Of a stretch of 49,805 bases of DNA, positions 43,294 through 49,805 are shown piece after piece (within the stretch, counting starts at the first letter, position 1; every line of letters begins with the position of its first letter). Source of the stretch: an uncultured Bacteroidales bacterium (GTDB lineage Bacteria > Bacteroidota > Bacteroidia > Bacteroidales > UBA932); NCBI GenBank assembly GCA_949289565.1, contig CASEOO010000014.1, positions 1-49,805 of the forward strand, written 5' to 3'. The notes beneath the pieces were generated by a model that was not told the origin of the DNA, did no database searches, and saw only the letters and a program-made list of their open reading frames with translations. Both the position numbers and the translations under genes were made by a program.

Positions 43294-43838
43294 TGCGGTC
43301 TGAAGGGCATAAGATGCTGAGAATAGCAAAGGTGCTGAAATCAAACGGCACCGAAGGTGAAGTTATCATCAGTTTTCTCGGCATATCGCCTGAAGAAATC
43401 GACATTGAGGAACCGGTGTTCATCTTTTTTGATGGACTTCCGGTTCCCTTTTATTTTGAAGAATTTTCGAAAAAAGGGAACAGCCGTGCCATTGCCCGTC
43501 TCACGGGCATAAAAACATTGGCGGATGCCGATGAAATAGCTGGAGCTGAAATTTTCTCTGATGAAGAGAATGTCAGCCTTGAATATGAAGACGGCGATTT
43601 TTCTTTCCTTGAAGGATGGGCTCTTCTTGACGCGGATGGCAGAAACATGGGAACAATAACTGAGTTTCTGGACATTCCGAACAACCCATGCCTGGAAATC
43701 AAATCCGGGGATTCAGAAATAATAGTGCCGCTGCATGACGACCTCATCGATGATATCGACGAAGAAGGGATGACTCTCAAAATGCAGATTCCGGACGGAC
43801 TTTTCCCTGAAGGACAGTCACATTCCAGCCGCTTCTGA
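43293..43838 (+). CDS. rimM: 16S rRNA processing protein RimM
   Basis: A 181-residue ribosome maturation factor that binds S19 near helix 33 of 16S rRNA. The N-terminal barrel begins LRIAKVLKSNGTEGEVIISF (family start with the KxxGxxGE pattern). The C-terminal PRC-barrel has EGWALLDADGRNMGTITEFLDIPNNPCLEI and EIIVPLHDDLIDDIDEEGMTLKMQIPDGL, the typical RimM end. The start overlaps the rpsP stop; a second ATG at 43314 is possible. Its last 21 bp overlap the end of a convergent glycosyltransferase gene. trmD and rplS, the usual neighbours in many bacteria, are absent. Confidence 0.9.
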   Translation: MRSEGHKMLRIAKVLKSNGTEGEVIISFLGISPEEIDIEEPVFIFFDGLPVPFYFEEFSKKGNSRAIARLTGIKTLADADEIAGAEIFSDEENVSLEYEDGDFSFLEGWALLDADGRNMGTITEFLDIPNNPCLEIKSGDSEIIVPLHDDLIDDIDEEGMTLKMQIPDGLFPEGQSHSSRF

Positions 43839-44834
43839 CACTTTTTTCATAATCATCTCAGGAGAAATGCCTGACAAGCATCTCATATCTCCATACCGGC
43901 ATTGGCCCTCGCCATAAATGGAGCAAGGTCGGCATGGCAGGTCAAGCTGTATACAGTTCCGTTCCGCATCATATCCATAGCCCATGAATCCAGCCGCCGG
44001 ATGTGTCGCACCCCAGACAGAGACCAGAGGCGTCCCGGCCAATGCGGATAGATGCATCGATGAAGAGTCCATCGTCACCACAGCATCCAGGTTCGACATC
44101 AGAGCCAGCTCCCCCCATATATCAGTTTTTCCGAAAACGCCTGTAACATTTGAGAATGCCTTTTCCATCTGCATGGCAAAATCTTGTTCTTTTCCGGGGC
44201 CGGAAAAAATGAAAACACGCTCAAAATTCGTGGACATGAGCTCAATAAGCCTGCGGCTGAGATGCTCCGGATATATTTTCGTCTGCTTGCTGGCGAAAGG
44301 CGCATAACCGATCCATCTTCCTGATTTCTTTCCGAAGACTTCAGGAATCCGGCGTTTGGTCCTCTTCTGCGCTGGCTCCTGAACCGGATACCCAAGCCTG
44401 GCAAAGACGTCGCAGAAGCGCAAAACATTGTGCCTTAGAGGTTTGATATGCATGCCTTTTCCTTTGATCCGAGGCCTCTGCAGCCGGCCTTTCCTGTATC
44501 CGGCAGACCTGATGCCGCAAAGCCAGAGGCAAAGACGCATGATTCTGCTGCGGAGAGAATCATGAATATCTGCCACAGCAGTGACGCCGGATTTCACTGC
44601 AAGAGCGACGATGCGCATCAAAGACTTGAATGAACCTTTTGCATCCAACGTCAGGACATCCACATCAGGCACCTCGCTGTAGAATCCGGCAAATCTGGGC
44701 TTTGTAGCCACTGTGATTTTCAGCCCAGGATATGTTTCACGCAAGGCAGAAACAGCGAAAAGGCTCATGAGGACATCGCCCATGGCTGAAAACCGGATGA
44801 TGAGGACGTGCTCCTGCCTGCTATTTTGCCGCAT
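43818..44834 (-). CDS. Family 9 glycosyltransferase (heptosyltransferase-like)
   Basis: A 338-residue GT-B enzyme of the ADP-heptose:LPS heptosyltransferase family. The N-terminal lobe has VLIIRFSAMGDVLMSLFAV; the C-terminal lobe has FIFSGPGKEQDFA, VVTMDSSSMHLSALAGTPLVSVWGATHPAAGF and a Cys-rich end (LPCRPCSIYGEGQCRYGDMRC). The MDSSSMHLSALAGTP motif is diagnostic. It probably adds a sugar to the lipid A core in the cytoplasm. It overlaps the DUF4254 gene by 14 bp and the end of convergent rimM by 21 bp. Confidence 0.9.
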   Translation of the reverse strand: MRQNSRQEHVLIIRFSAMGDVLMSLFAVSALRETYPGLKITVATKPRFAGFYSEVPDVDVLTLDAKGSFKSLMRIVALAVKSGVTAVADIHDSLRSRIMRLCLWLCGIRSAGYRKGRLQRPRIKGKGMHIKPLRHNVLRFCDVFARLGYPVQEPAQKRTKRRIPEVFGKKSGRWIGYAPFASKQTKIYPEHLSRRLIELMSTNFERVFIFSGPGKEQDFAMQMEKAFSNVTGVFGKTDIWGELALMSNLDAVVTMDSSSMHLSALAGTPLVSVWGATHPAAGFMGYGYDAERNCIQLDLPCRPCSIYGEGQCRYGDMRCLSGISPEMIMKKVSEAAGM

Positions 44835-45423
44835 ACAATACAGGATTCAGGCTCGGGTCATTGTACATCTTCATCTGCTTGTACACCTTCATGAACTTGT
44901 CCCCGGAAGCTATGTCGTTCAGCAGGTCGCTGATGGCGGAAGTCAAATCTTCCCTCTGCTGAAGCAGGACAGCCAGCTTTTCGGAGCATTTCTGCCGATG
45001 TTCATCAGATGCATCGGTCCTCAAAGCCTCTATCCTCATATGATAGATTTTCTGCGCCAGTATAGACAGCCTGTCTATCGCCCATGCGGGAGTCTCGGTG
45101 TTGATTTTTGCATCAGGTTTCGGTGCAGTGTCTTTATATTTGTCGAGAAAGTACGAATCAATGTATTCCACCATGTCTGTACGCTCCTGGTTTGACCTGT
45201 CTATCCATCTTTTGACAGAAAGAGCTTCTGCCGGATCTATCTGAGGATCACGGATAATATCTTCCAGATGCCACTGCACTGCATCTATCCAGCATTTTTT
45301 GTAAAGTAAAAATTCCAGTGAGCCAGGTGTATATGGATTCTCGCACTGAGCGTTGACGTCATCGGCAACATGGTACGCATCCAGGACATTGTCGAAAATG
45401 CCGTTGAATTCTGAAACATTCAT
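44821..45423 (-). CDS. DUF4254 protein
   Basis: A 200-residue, mostly helical soluble protein with no signal peptide or membrane segment. The features YTPGSLEFLLYKKCWIDAVQWHLEDIIRDPQID and KRWIDRSNQERTDMVEYID, then LLQQREDLTSAISDLLNDI, match what I recall of the DUF4254 family, which in Bacteroidota sits beside GT9 glycosyltransferases. It overlaps the GT9 gene by 14 bp, which suggests tight coupling. A role in lipid A-core assembly is inferred from the neighbour only. Confidence 0.8.
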   Translation of the reverse strand: MNVSEFNGIFDNVLDAYHVADDVNAQCENPYTPGSLEFLLYKKCWIDAVQWHLEDIIRDPQIDPAEALSVKRWIDRSNQERTDMVEYIDSYFLDKYKDTAPKPDAKINTETPAWAIDRLSILAQKIYHMRIEALRTDASDEHRQKCSEKLAVLLQQREDLTSAISDLLNDIASGDKFMKVYKQMKMYNDPSLNPVLYAAK

Positions 45424-45442
45424 ATCTCGTTTGTATTAAATG

Positions 45443-46309
45443 CTACTCTGCGGATATTGAAATATGGATATTGGCCACGAAGTCATCCATACAGAAATAT
45501 TCCGGTATCAAATTCTGCGATTCATCAGAAAACGAAAGGCTGAAAGTAATATATTCGATATTTCCGAGTTCGGACAAGTCAAACTCGGTCCACTCGTCCA
45601 TTATATCCCACTTAGGCTCCTGGGGCTCTCCTTCTCCGGCATCAGTGCCGGCCTTGGACTCGTCAGATTCTTCTGAGCCTGAAGTCTCGCCTTCATCCTT
45701 GTCCTCGTTTTTGTCTAAAGAACCCTCAGGGCCGGCCAGCAAAATATCTGCAGCTCCTGTTTTCTCTCCGCCAAGATACCCAGTGGCGGTCAAAGTCACT
45801 TCTATCGGTGTCTCATGGGATGAATTATATTCTGCAATCTTGTCCGCAACCAGCTTTGTATTGTTCACCATGCATGACACAGGTGTACAAGTTCCCTCTG
45901 TCGTAGCGAAAAATATGTGATAATCAGGCATCAATCCTCCAGACGCACTCTGTATATCCGGATTATGATGGAAAAGCGCAAAAACATTTCCTGATGAAGC
46001 ATCATCTGCATTTACGCTGTAGCGTCCTTCAAAATCAACATCTTCTGCCGTCGCCATAGAAAGGCCGAAGCCGCTGAAATCTTTCAATTCTTCATCATAG
46101 AAACAACCGAACCATACCATATTGTCCTCTGTGACAGCATTATATTCGAAATATGCCTTGTCATCTCCATAAACATCTCCGGCGTAGTATGAATCAAAAC
46201 GTTCAAAAGTGGCTCTCAGCTGGTAAGTGCTTTCATAACCGCCGCCTTTCAGACATGAAACTGCAGCTACAGAAGCGGCCAGCAGCACTATGAGTGAATT
46301 CTTTTTCAT
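45443..46309 (-). CDS. Lipoprotein of DUF4465 type with acidic linker
   Basis: A 288-residue lipoprotein: signal MKKNSLIVLLAASVAAVSC with lipobox Cys, then a beta-rich domain with FGLSMATAEDV-like and MPDYHIFFATTEG segments. A disordered acidic stretch follows (about residues 195-235, DKNEDKDEGETSGSEESDES). The C-terminus returns to the same fold (EFDLSELGNIEYITFSLSFSDE, IPEYFCMDDFVANIHI). The end pattern resembles DUF4465. It is presumably attached to the outer membrane. The function is unknown. The ATG at 46309 is preferred to 46318. The gene is 39 bp from dapA and 20 bp from the DUF4254 gene on the same strand. Confidence 0.7.
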   Translation of the reverse strand: MKKNSLIVLLAASVAAVSCLKGGGYESTYQLRATFERFDSYYAGDVYGDDKAYFEYNAVTEDNMVWFGCFYDEELKDFSGFGLSMATAEDVDFEGRYSVNADDASSGNVFALFHHNPDIQSASGGLMPDYHIFFATTEGTCTPVSCMVNNTKLVADKIAEYNSSHETPIEVTLTATGYLGGEKTGAADILLAGPEGSLDKNEDKDEGETSGSEESDESKAGTDAGEGEPQEPKWDIMDEWTEFDLSELGNIEYITFSLSFSDESQNLIPEYFCMDDFVANIHISISAE

Positions 46310-46347
46310 TTTCCCCATCCCTTATTCAATCTTTCTTGTGCTTTTTG

Positions 46348-47235
46348 TCAAATAACTTTAAAACCAAGGTCTTTTACAGTCTGTCTCAGCAGAGCCCTGG
46401 TGGAAGGAGACGCAGGACACAGAGGCAGTCTCAATGAATCCTCTATCAAGCCCATCTCCGCCATAGCCGCCTTCACCGGTATCGGATTGCTCTCCACAAA
46501 GCAATTCCTGAATAGAGGGGACAGTTTATGGTGCAGCGCCCTCGCCGCCGCAATATCATCGCGAAGCAATGCCTCTGCCAATGCCGCCATATCTTCAGGG
46601 TCAATATTCGAGGCTACACTTATAACACCATCCGCCCCTGTAGCCATCAGAGGCAGTGTCTCCTCGTCATTCCCGCTCAATACGGCAAAGCCTTCAGGAG
46701 CGTTTCTGACAATCTCTGAAATCTGTGCATAATTGCCGGAGGCTTCCTTGACAGCTATGATATTTGGAATCTCTGCGAGCTTCAATGTCGTTTCAGCCTT
46801 CAGGTTGGAACCTGTCCTGCCTGGAACATTATACAGGACAATCCCCTTGTCTGTCGATTCAGCCACAGCCTTGAAGTACTCATACATCCCATTCTGGGTC
46901 GGTTTATTATAATAAGGCACGACTATCAGAAACGCATCCGGATTAAACCTGTCCAGCTCCCTGATGCCGTTCAATGTCTGAGACAAAGAATTAGTGCCGC
47001 CTCCGGCCACGACAGGCCGTCCGGCGCAATGTTCCATCGTCAGCTCCAGAATGCGAAGCCTCTCTGACATATCCAGACATGGAGTCTCTCCGGTAGTGCC
47101 AAGAGGGACCAGGAAATGAATCCCGGCTTTCACTTGCCTGTCCAGAAGCTTGACATATGCATCATAGTCCACTCTCCCGTCCCTGAACGGGGTAACCAAG
47201 GCTGTTCCGCAACCCGACAATCTCAGATTTTTCAT
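46348..47235 (-). CDS. dapA: 4-Hydroxy-tetrahydrodipicolinate synthase
   Basis: A 295-residue class I aldolase that condenses pyruvate with aspartate semialdehyde, the first committed step to diaminopimelate. The catalytic Lys163 is in IIAVKEASG, Tyr135 is in LYNVPGRTG, and the Thr pair 47-48 is in LGTTGE. It follows dapB by 31 bp on the same strand, in an operon lysC-dapB-dapA. Length and residues are fully standard. Confidence 0.96.
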   Translation of the reverse strand: MKNLRLSGCGTALVTPFRDGRVDYDAYVKLLDRQVKAGIHFLVPLGTTGETPCLDMSERLRILELTMEHCAGRPVVAGGGTNSLSQTLNGIRELDRFNPDAFLIVVPYYNKPTQNGMYEYFKAVAESTDKGIVLYNVPGRTGSNLKAETTLKLAEIPNIIAVKEASGNYAQISEIVRNAPEGFAVLSGNDEETLPLMATGADGVISVASNIDPEDMAALAEALLRDDIAAARALHHKLSPLFRNCFVESNPIPVKAAMAEMGLIEDSLRLPLCPASPSTRALLRQTVKDLGFKVI

Positions 47236-47266
47236 GACACTTTCTCCTTCTCAGGCAAATTTCAAA

Positions 47267-47935
47267 TTATTTGAACACTATTTCTTTAAATTCATGGACA
47301 CCTGTGATGCCTTCTGTCTTAAGCGCGGCTTCCACAGCCCCTCTTGCAAAGCCTTCTCTCGAAAAAGCTTCATGTGTCATGGTGATCCTGTCATTGATTC
47401 CCTCGAACCCTATAGTATGTATTCCAGGAATCTCTCCGCATCTGACAGCCTGTATATCCACTGATGTCCCCATATTCATATCAATGATAGACGCCAGGCT
47501 TTTGGCTGTCCCGCTGGGAGCATCAAGCTTGTGGCAATGATGTTTTTCCACAATATACGGACTGTATCCCCCTGTCTTGCCCAGGAGGGATGAGATGAAA
47601 TCCGTCACTGCAAAAAAGACATTCACCCCAATGGAAAAATTAGAAGCATATATCATAGGGGTGCCGCATTTCTCGAAATAAGAAACAACTTCATCCTTGA
47701 TATCGTTCCATCCTGTTGTGCCGACCACCACGGCCTTGAAATTTTCGGCAAGGAAACGGTAATTCTTGCGGAATGCATCCGGCACAGTAAAATCTATACA
47801 TACAGACTCGGAAGCAACACCCTTGTCAAATTCAACGATGTTTTCACTTTTCCCTGCGCATTCTATATTTTTTTCGAGAAGGACTTTCTCCACCATCCTT
47901 CCCATCTTCCCATATCCGCTAATTACAACTTTCAT
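47267..47935 (-). CDS. dapB: 4-Hydroxy-tetrahydrodipicolinate reductase
   Basis: A 222-residue NAD(P)H-dependent reductase acting after DapA. The Rossmann loop VISGYGKMGRM is at residues 4-14, and VVGTTGW, ASNFSIGVNVFF and VEKHHCHKLDAPSGTA carry the catalytic His/Lys pair. It is shorter than E. coli DapB (273), as usual for Bacteroidota. The ATG at 47935 is preferred over a TTG at 47941. The start overlaps the lysC stop by 17 bp, so translation is coupled. Confidence 0.95.
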   Translation of the reverse strand: MKVVISGYGKMGRMVEKVLLEKNIECAGKSENIVEFDKGVASESVCIDFTVPDAFRKNYRFLAENFKAVVVGTTGWNDIKDEVVSYFEKCGTPMIYASNFSIGVNVFFAVTDFISSLLGKTGGYSPYIVEKHHCHKLDAPSGTAKSLASIIDMNMGTSVDIQAVRCGEIPGIHTIGFEGINDRITMTHEAFSREGFARGAVEAALKTEGITGVHEFKEIVFK

Positions 47936-49286
47936 CTTCAAATAAATATTTATGAATCTGACGTACTGCGTCCGTCAATATTTCCCTGTCTACAACAAAA
48001 CTGAGATTCACATAAGAAGCTCCTTGCGAAATCATATATATCCTGCAATCAGCCAGAGGCGTGAAAGCTTTCTGCAAGAGGCCTTTTAAATTAATTATAT
48101 TCTTTCCTATAATCGATATCTGAGACTTGTCCTTATCTACATAGACATCAGCAAAAGCTGACAGCTCGTCCACGACCTTGTCAATTTTCTGTGAAGAATC
48201 GACAGTCACAGATATATTCGCTTCCGAAGTGCTGATCAAATCCACAGAAACTTTATTCACACTGAAGATTTCGAATACCTTTTTCAGGAATCCGGAAGTA
48301 TTGATCATCTTGGTGGAAAATATATTTATAACCAGGATATTCTCCTTGAAAGATACAGACTTGACTCCATCTTCAATGAAACTGTTCTGAAGAATGACAG
48401 TGCCCTTTCCTTCCGGATTCATGGAATTCAGAACATATATAGGAATATTCTTCTTTACAGCCGGCTCAATAGTGAGAGGATGAAGCACTTTGGCGCCAAA
48501 ATGCGCCATCTCCGCGGCCTCTTCAAAGGAAATCTTTTCTATGCATTTCGTATTCTCCACCTTCCTCGGATCAGCCGTACGTACACCATCTACATCTGTC
48601 CAGATCTCAATCACAGACGCATCTATCGCCATACCGACAAGAGATGCAGAATAGTCCGAGCCGCCACGTCCCAAAACAGTAGGTTCGCCATCGGCCGTTG
48701 CCGAAACAAAGCCCTGAGTAATGACGGCATCATTGCCTTCATATGCAACAGAGACAGCGCCCGGCACTCTGGACTGTATGGCTTCTGCATCCGGCTCTCC
48801 TTTAAGATAGTCAGAGTTTGTTATTATCATCTTCCTGGCATCAATATACCCCGTCTTGATGCCTCTGGCATTCATGGCGCAGCATATGATGTTAGATGAC
48901 AGATATTCACCCGTCGATATGATGACAGCCTTGCTTCTGTCCGAAAGTTCGCCCAGAGAGCATACGGCACCGACAAATGATGCCAGATTATCACAGATTT
49001 CATTAATCTTCTCACATGCCTGATGGCAAATGGAAGGTGTCTCGGACATCAGTTCATGAGCGAGCCCGATATGTCTTGATCTAAGCTGTTCAAGAAGGTC
49101 CATCGCATCAAGCCGGTTCTTGACAGCCGCGTGGTCAGCTATCTTGTATAGAGTATCCGTCACCTTGGACAGCGCGGAAACTACGACTATGGGTTTCTGG
49201 CCGAGCTTGCTCTGCACTATAGATATGGTACGCGATATAGCTTCACAATTGGCTACCGAAGTACCGCCGAATTTCATCACAATCAT
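47919..49286 (-). CDS. lysC: Aspartate kinase (monofunctional)
   Basis: A 455-residue kinase making aspartyl phosphate, the entry to the lysine/threonine/methionine branch. KFGGTSVA is at residues 5-12, the amino-acid kinase features include GRGGSDYSASL near 210 and IWTDVDGVRTADPR near 230, and two ACT domains occupy the C-terminus (about 305-450). It lacks a homoserine dehydrogenase fusion. Its company (dapA, dapB) suggests the lysine-sensitive, LysC-type enzyme. The start at 49286 is the natural N-terminus. Confidence 0.94.
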   Translation of the reverse strand: MIVMKFGGTSVANCEAISRTISIVQSKLGQKPIVVVSALSKVTDTLYKIADHAAVKNRLDAMDLLEQLRSRHIGLAHELMSETPSICHQACEKINEICDNLASFVGAVCSLGELSDRSKAVIISTGEYLSSNIICCAMNARGIKTGYIDARKMIITNSDYLKGEPDAEAIQSRVPGAVSVAYEGNDAVITQGFVSATADGEPTVLGRGGSDYSASLVGMAIDASVIEIWTDVDGVRTADPRKVENTKCIEKISFEEAAEMAHFGAKVLHPLTIEPAVKKNIPIYVLNSMNPEGKGTVILQNSFIEDGVKSVSFKENILVINIFSTKMINTSGFLKKVFEIFSVNKVSVDLISTSEANISVTVDSSQKIDKVVDELSAFADVYVDKDKSQISIIGKNIINLKGLLQKAFTPLADCRIYMISQGASYVNLSFVVDREILTDAVRQIHKYLFEDESCN

Positions 49287-49396
49287 AGTAATCTCATTTA
49301 AAAGTCCGTTTTATAAAATCTGTTAAATATAGCAATAATTATTTAAATGGATGTTTTTTCTCCAACCGATTTTTCTTTTTTCGCCATCCTGAAAAA

Positions 49397-49490
49397 CTGT
49401 CGGACTAACGCCGCATAGACTCGAAAACGTGGTTAGTCCCGCATGAAACTGCCGGACTAACGCCGCATAGACGCAAAAGCGTAGTTAGTC
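49397..49490. repeat. Two tandem 52-bp hairpin repeats (GGACTAAC/GTTAGTCC type)
   Basis: CTGTCGGACTAACGCCGCAT at 49397 recurs as CTGCCGGACTAACGCCGCAT at 49449, a period of 52 bp. Each unit folds as a hairpin with arms GGACTAAC or GACTAAC and GTTAGTCC or GTTAGTC. In the second unit ACGC...GCGT pairs inside. The changes between copies preserve the outer stem. Confidence 0.75.
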
Positions 49491-49506
49491 GCACGGGGAA
49501 ATGTAC

Positions 49507-49598
49507 TATCTGCATCATTTTGGGGCGTTTTTGATGCAGACAGTGTAGTCCCGGGGAGTATCTGCGCCATTTCTCAGCGATTTTGATGCGGATAGACT
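49507..49598. repeat. Second tandem pair, 52-bp period, TATCTGC.../...GATGC hairpins
   Basis: TATCTGCATCATTT at 49507 and TATCTGCGCCATTT at 49559 begin two units 52 bp apart. Each can pair with its own downstream arm (TGATGCAGAC or TGATGCGGATA). The period is the same as in the previous pair, though the sequence is different. Confidence 0.7.
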
Positions 49599-49642
49599 AG
49601 ATGCAGATTAGATACAGATTAGATGCAGATCTGCAGGCAGAT
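49599..49642. repeat. 11-bp tandem repeats (AGATGCAGATT)
   Basis: AGATGCAGATT, AGATACAGATT and AGATGCAGATC follow each other at 49599, 49610 and 49621, with a more diverged fourth unit to 49642. The 11-bp period is about one helical turn. Confidence 0.75.
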
Positions 49643-49688
49643 GGGAAGAGGGCAAGGGCGGGCTGGCTGCAGGATGTGATGAAATGAA

Positions 49689-49724
49689 AATGGCCGGAGG
49701 TCTTTCAAAAGACTTCCGGCCATT
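49689..49724 (-). terminator. Rho-independent terminator of the rRNA operon
   Basis: Near-perfect arms (AATGGCCGGA at 49689-49698 and TCCGGCCATT at 49715-49724, extended by GTCTTT/AAAGAC) are followed on the minus strand by TTTTC. It lies about 10 bp past the 5S gene. Confidence 0.85.
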
Positions 49725-49733
49725 GACTGAAAA

Positions 49734-49805
49734 GCGGCGGCTGCCTACTCTCCCACCTGGTGGGGCAGTACCATCGGCGCAAGTGAGCTTAACTTCTCTG
49801 TTCGG
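49734..49805 (-). rRNA. rrf: 5S ribosomal RNA, 3' part (runs off window)
   Basis: On the minus strand, the window edge reads CCGAACAGAGAAGTTAAGCT, then GCGCCGATGGTACTGCCCC and GTGGGAGAGTAGGCAGCCGCC. These are the conserved loop B/C region and the 3' half of 5S rRNA. The 5' part and the rest of the rRNA operon lie beyond 49805. The exact 3' end is estimated from the terminal-stem sequence. Confidence 0.93.

Larger units (their letters stand above)
49287..49688. other. Repeat-rich gap between 5S rRNA terminator and lysC, no gene
   Basis: No open frame here looks like a protein. From 49287 to 49396 the DNA is AT-rich and may hold the lysC promoter (weak TATATTTA on the minus strand near 49318-49326). 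From 49397 to 49642 it carries three kinds of tandem repeat, described separately. The region 49643-49688 has no notable feature. Confidence 0.75.

Noticed and set aside
49397..49642. CRISPR array
   Set aside because: The units are direct tandem copies without unique spacers, there are two unrelated unit types, and no cas gene is present.
49287..49688. Lysine riboswitch (L box) in front of lysC
   Set aside because: The hairpins are tandem copies with 52-bp period and lack the conserved L-box core sequences; I also do not expect lysine riboswitches in Bacteroidota.

Overview
The window is chromosomal DNA from a member of the Bacteroidota, most likely the order Bacteroidales. Three things support this: many start sites preceded by the Bacteroidota sigma promoter (TTTG, about 20 bp, TAnnTTTG) with no clear Shine-Dalgarno sequences; the family content (BtuG-type surface lipoprotein beside BtuB, DUF4254 beside a GT9 glycosyltransferase, DUF2147, a serine-type sulfatase, ribosomal protein S16 with a long tail); and a rhamnose locus laid out as in Bacteroides (kinase, isomerase, permease, aldolase, divergent AraC regulator). 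Base composition is moderate and even. No phage, conjugative element, insertion sequence or CRISPR array was seen. I cannot name the genus.

Layout. 1-5120: L-rhamnose catabolism (rhaD partial, rhaT, rhaA, rhaB on the minus strand; rhaR divergent), with candidate operators. 5284-8649: a TonB-dependent receptor with a methionine-rich loop, then Fe-type superoxide dismutase and a 53-residue rubredoxin. 8833-15418: vitamin B12 uptake, as btuB-btuG behind a cobalamin riboswitch on the minus strand and btuFCD divergent on the plus strand, so outer-membrane capture and inner-membrane import are encoded back to back. 15476-16574: tatA-tatC. 16674-18322: an ACT-domain protein and a DUF711 protein. 18324-18461: nested hairpin repeats. 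18467-22562: acyl-CoA synthetase, deoxynucleoside kinase, a decayed DUF4143 ATPase and a metallo-beta-lactamase-fold hydrolase. 22617-28683: UvrA, a TGS/uridine-kinase-like protein, and an NfeD/SPFH membrane pair. 28833-31408: sulfatase lipoprotein and glutamate formimidoyltransferase. 31410-34872: a small surface-glycan cluster (GT4, Wzx-type flippase, GT2). 34964-35863: meso-diaminopimelate dehydrogenase. 36170-40601: the pstSCAB-phoU phosphate operon, in which PstC carries an extra PstS-like segment. 40682-42523: MscS-type channel, tRNA-Leu(GAG), DUF2147 protein. 42727-43838: rpsP-rimM. 43818-46309: GT9 and DUF4254 genes and an acidic lipoprotein. 46348-49286: lysC-dapB-dapA. 49287-49805: a repeat-rich gap and the 3' end of a 5S rRNA gene with its terminator.

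Most of the window is ordinary metabolism and transport. The parts most worth following are non-coding repeats (18.3, 36.0 and 49.4-49.6 kb), the candidate RhaR operators, the overlapping divergent B12 promoters, the PstC chimera and the Met-rich receptor loop. I did not find a convincing new defence or mobile system. Start sites were chosen by family alignment from memory, signal peptides and promoter position; none has been checked against a database.
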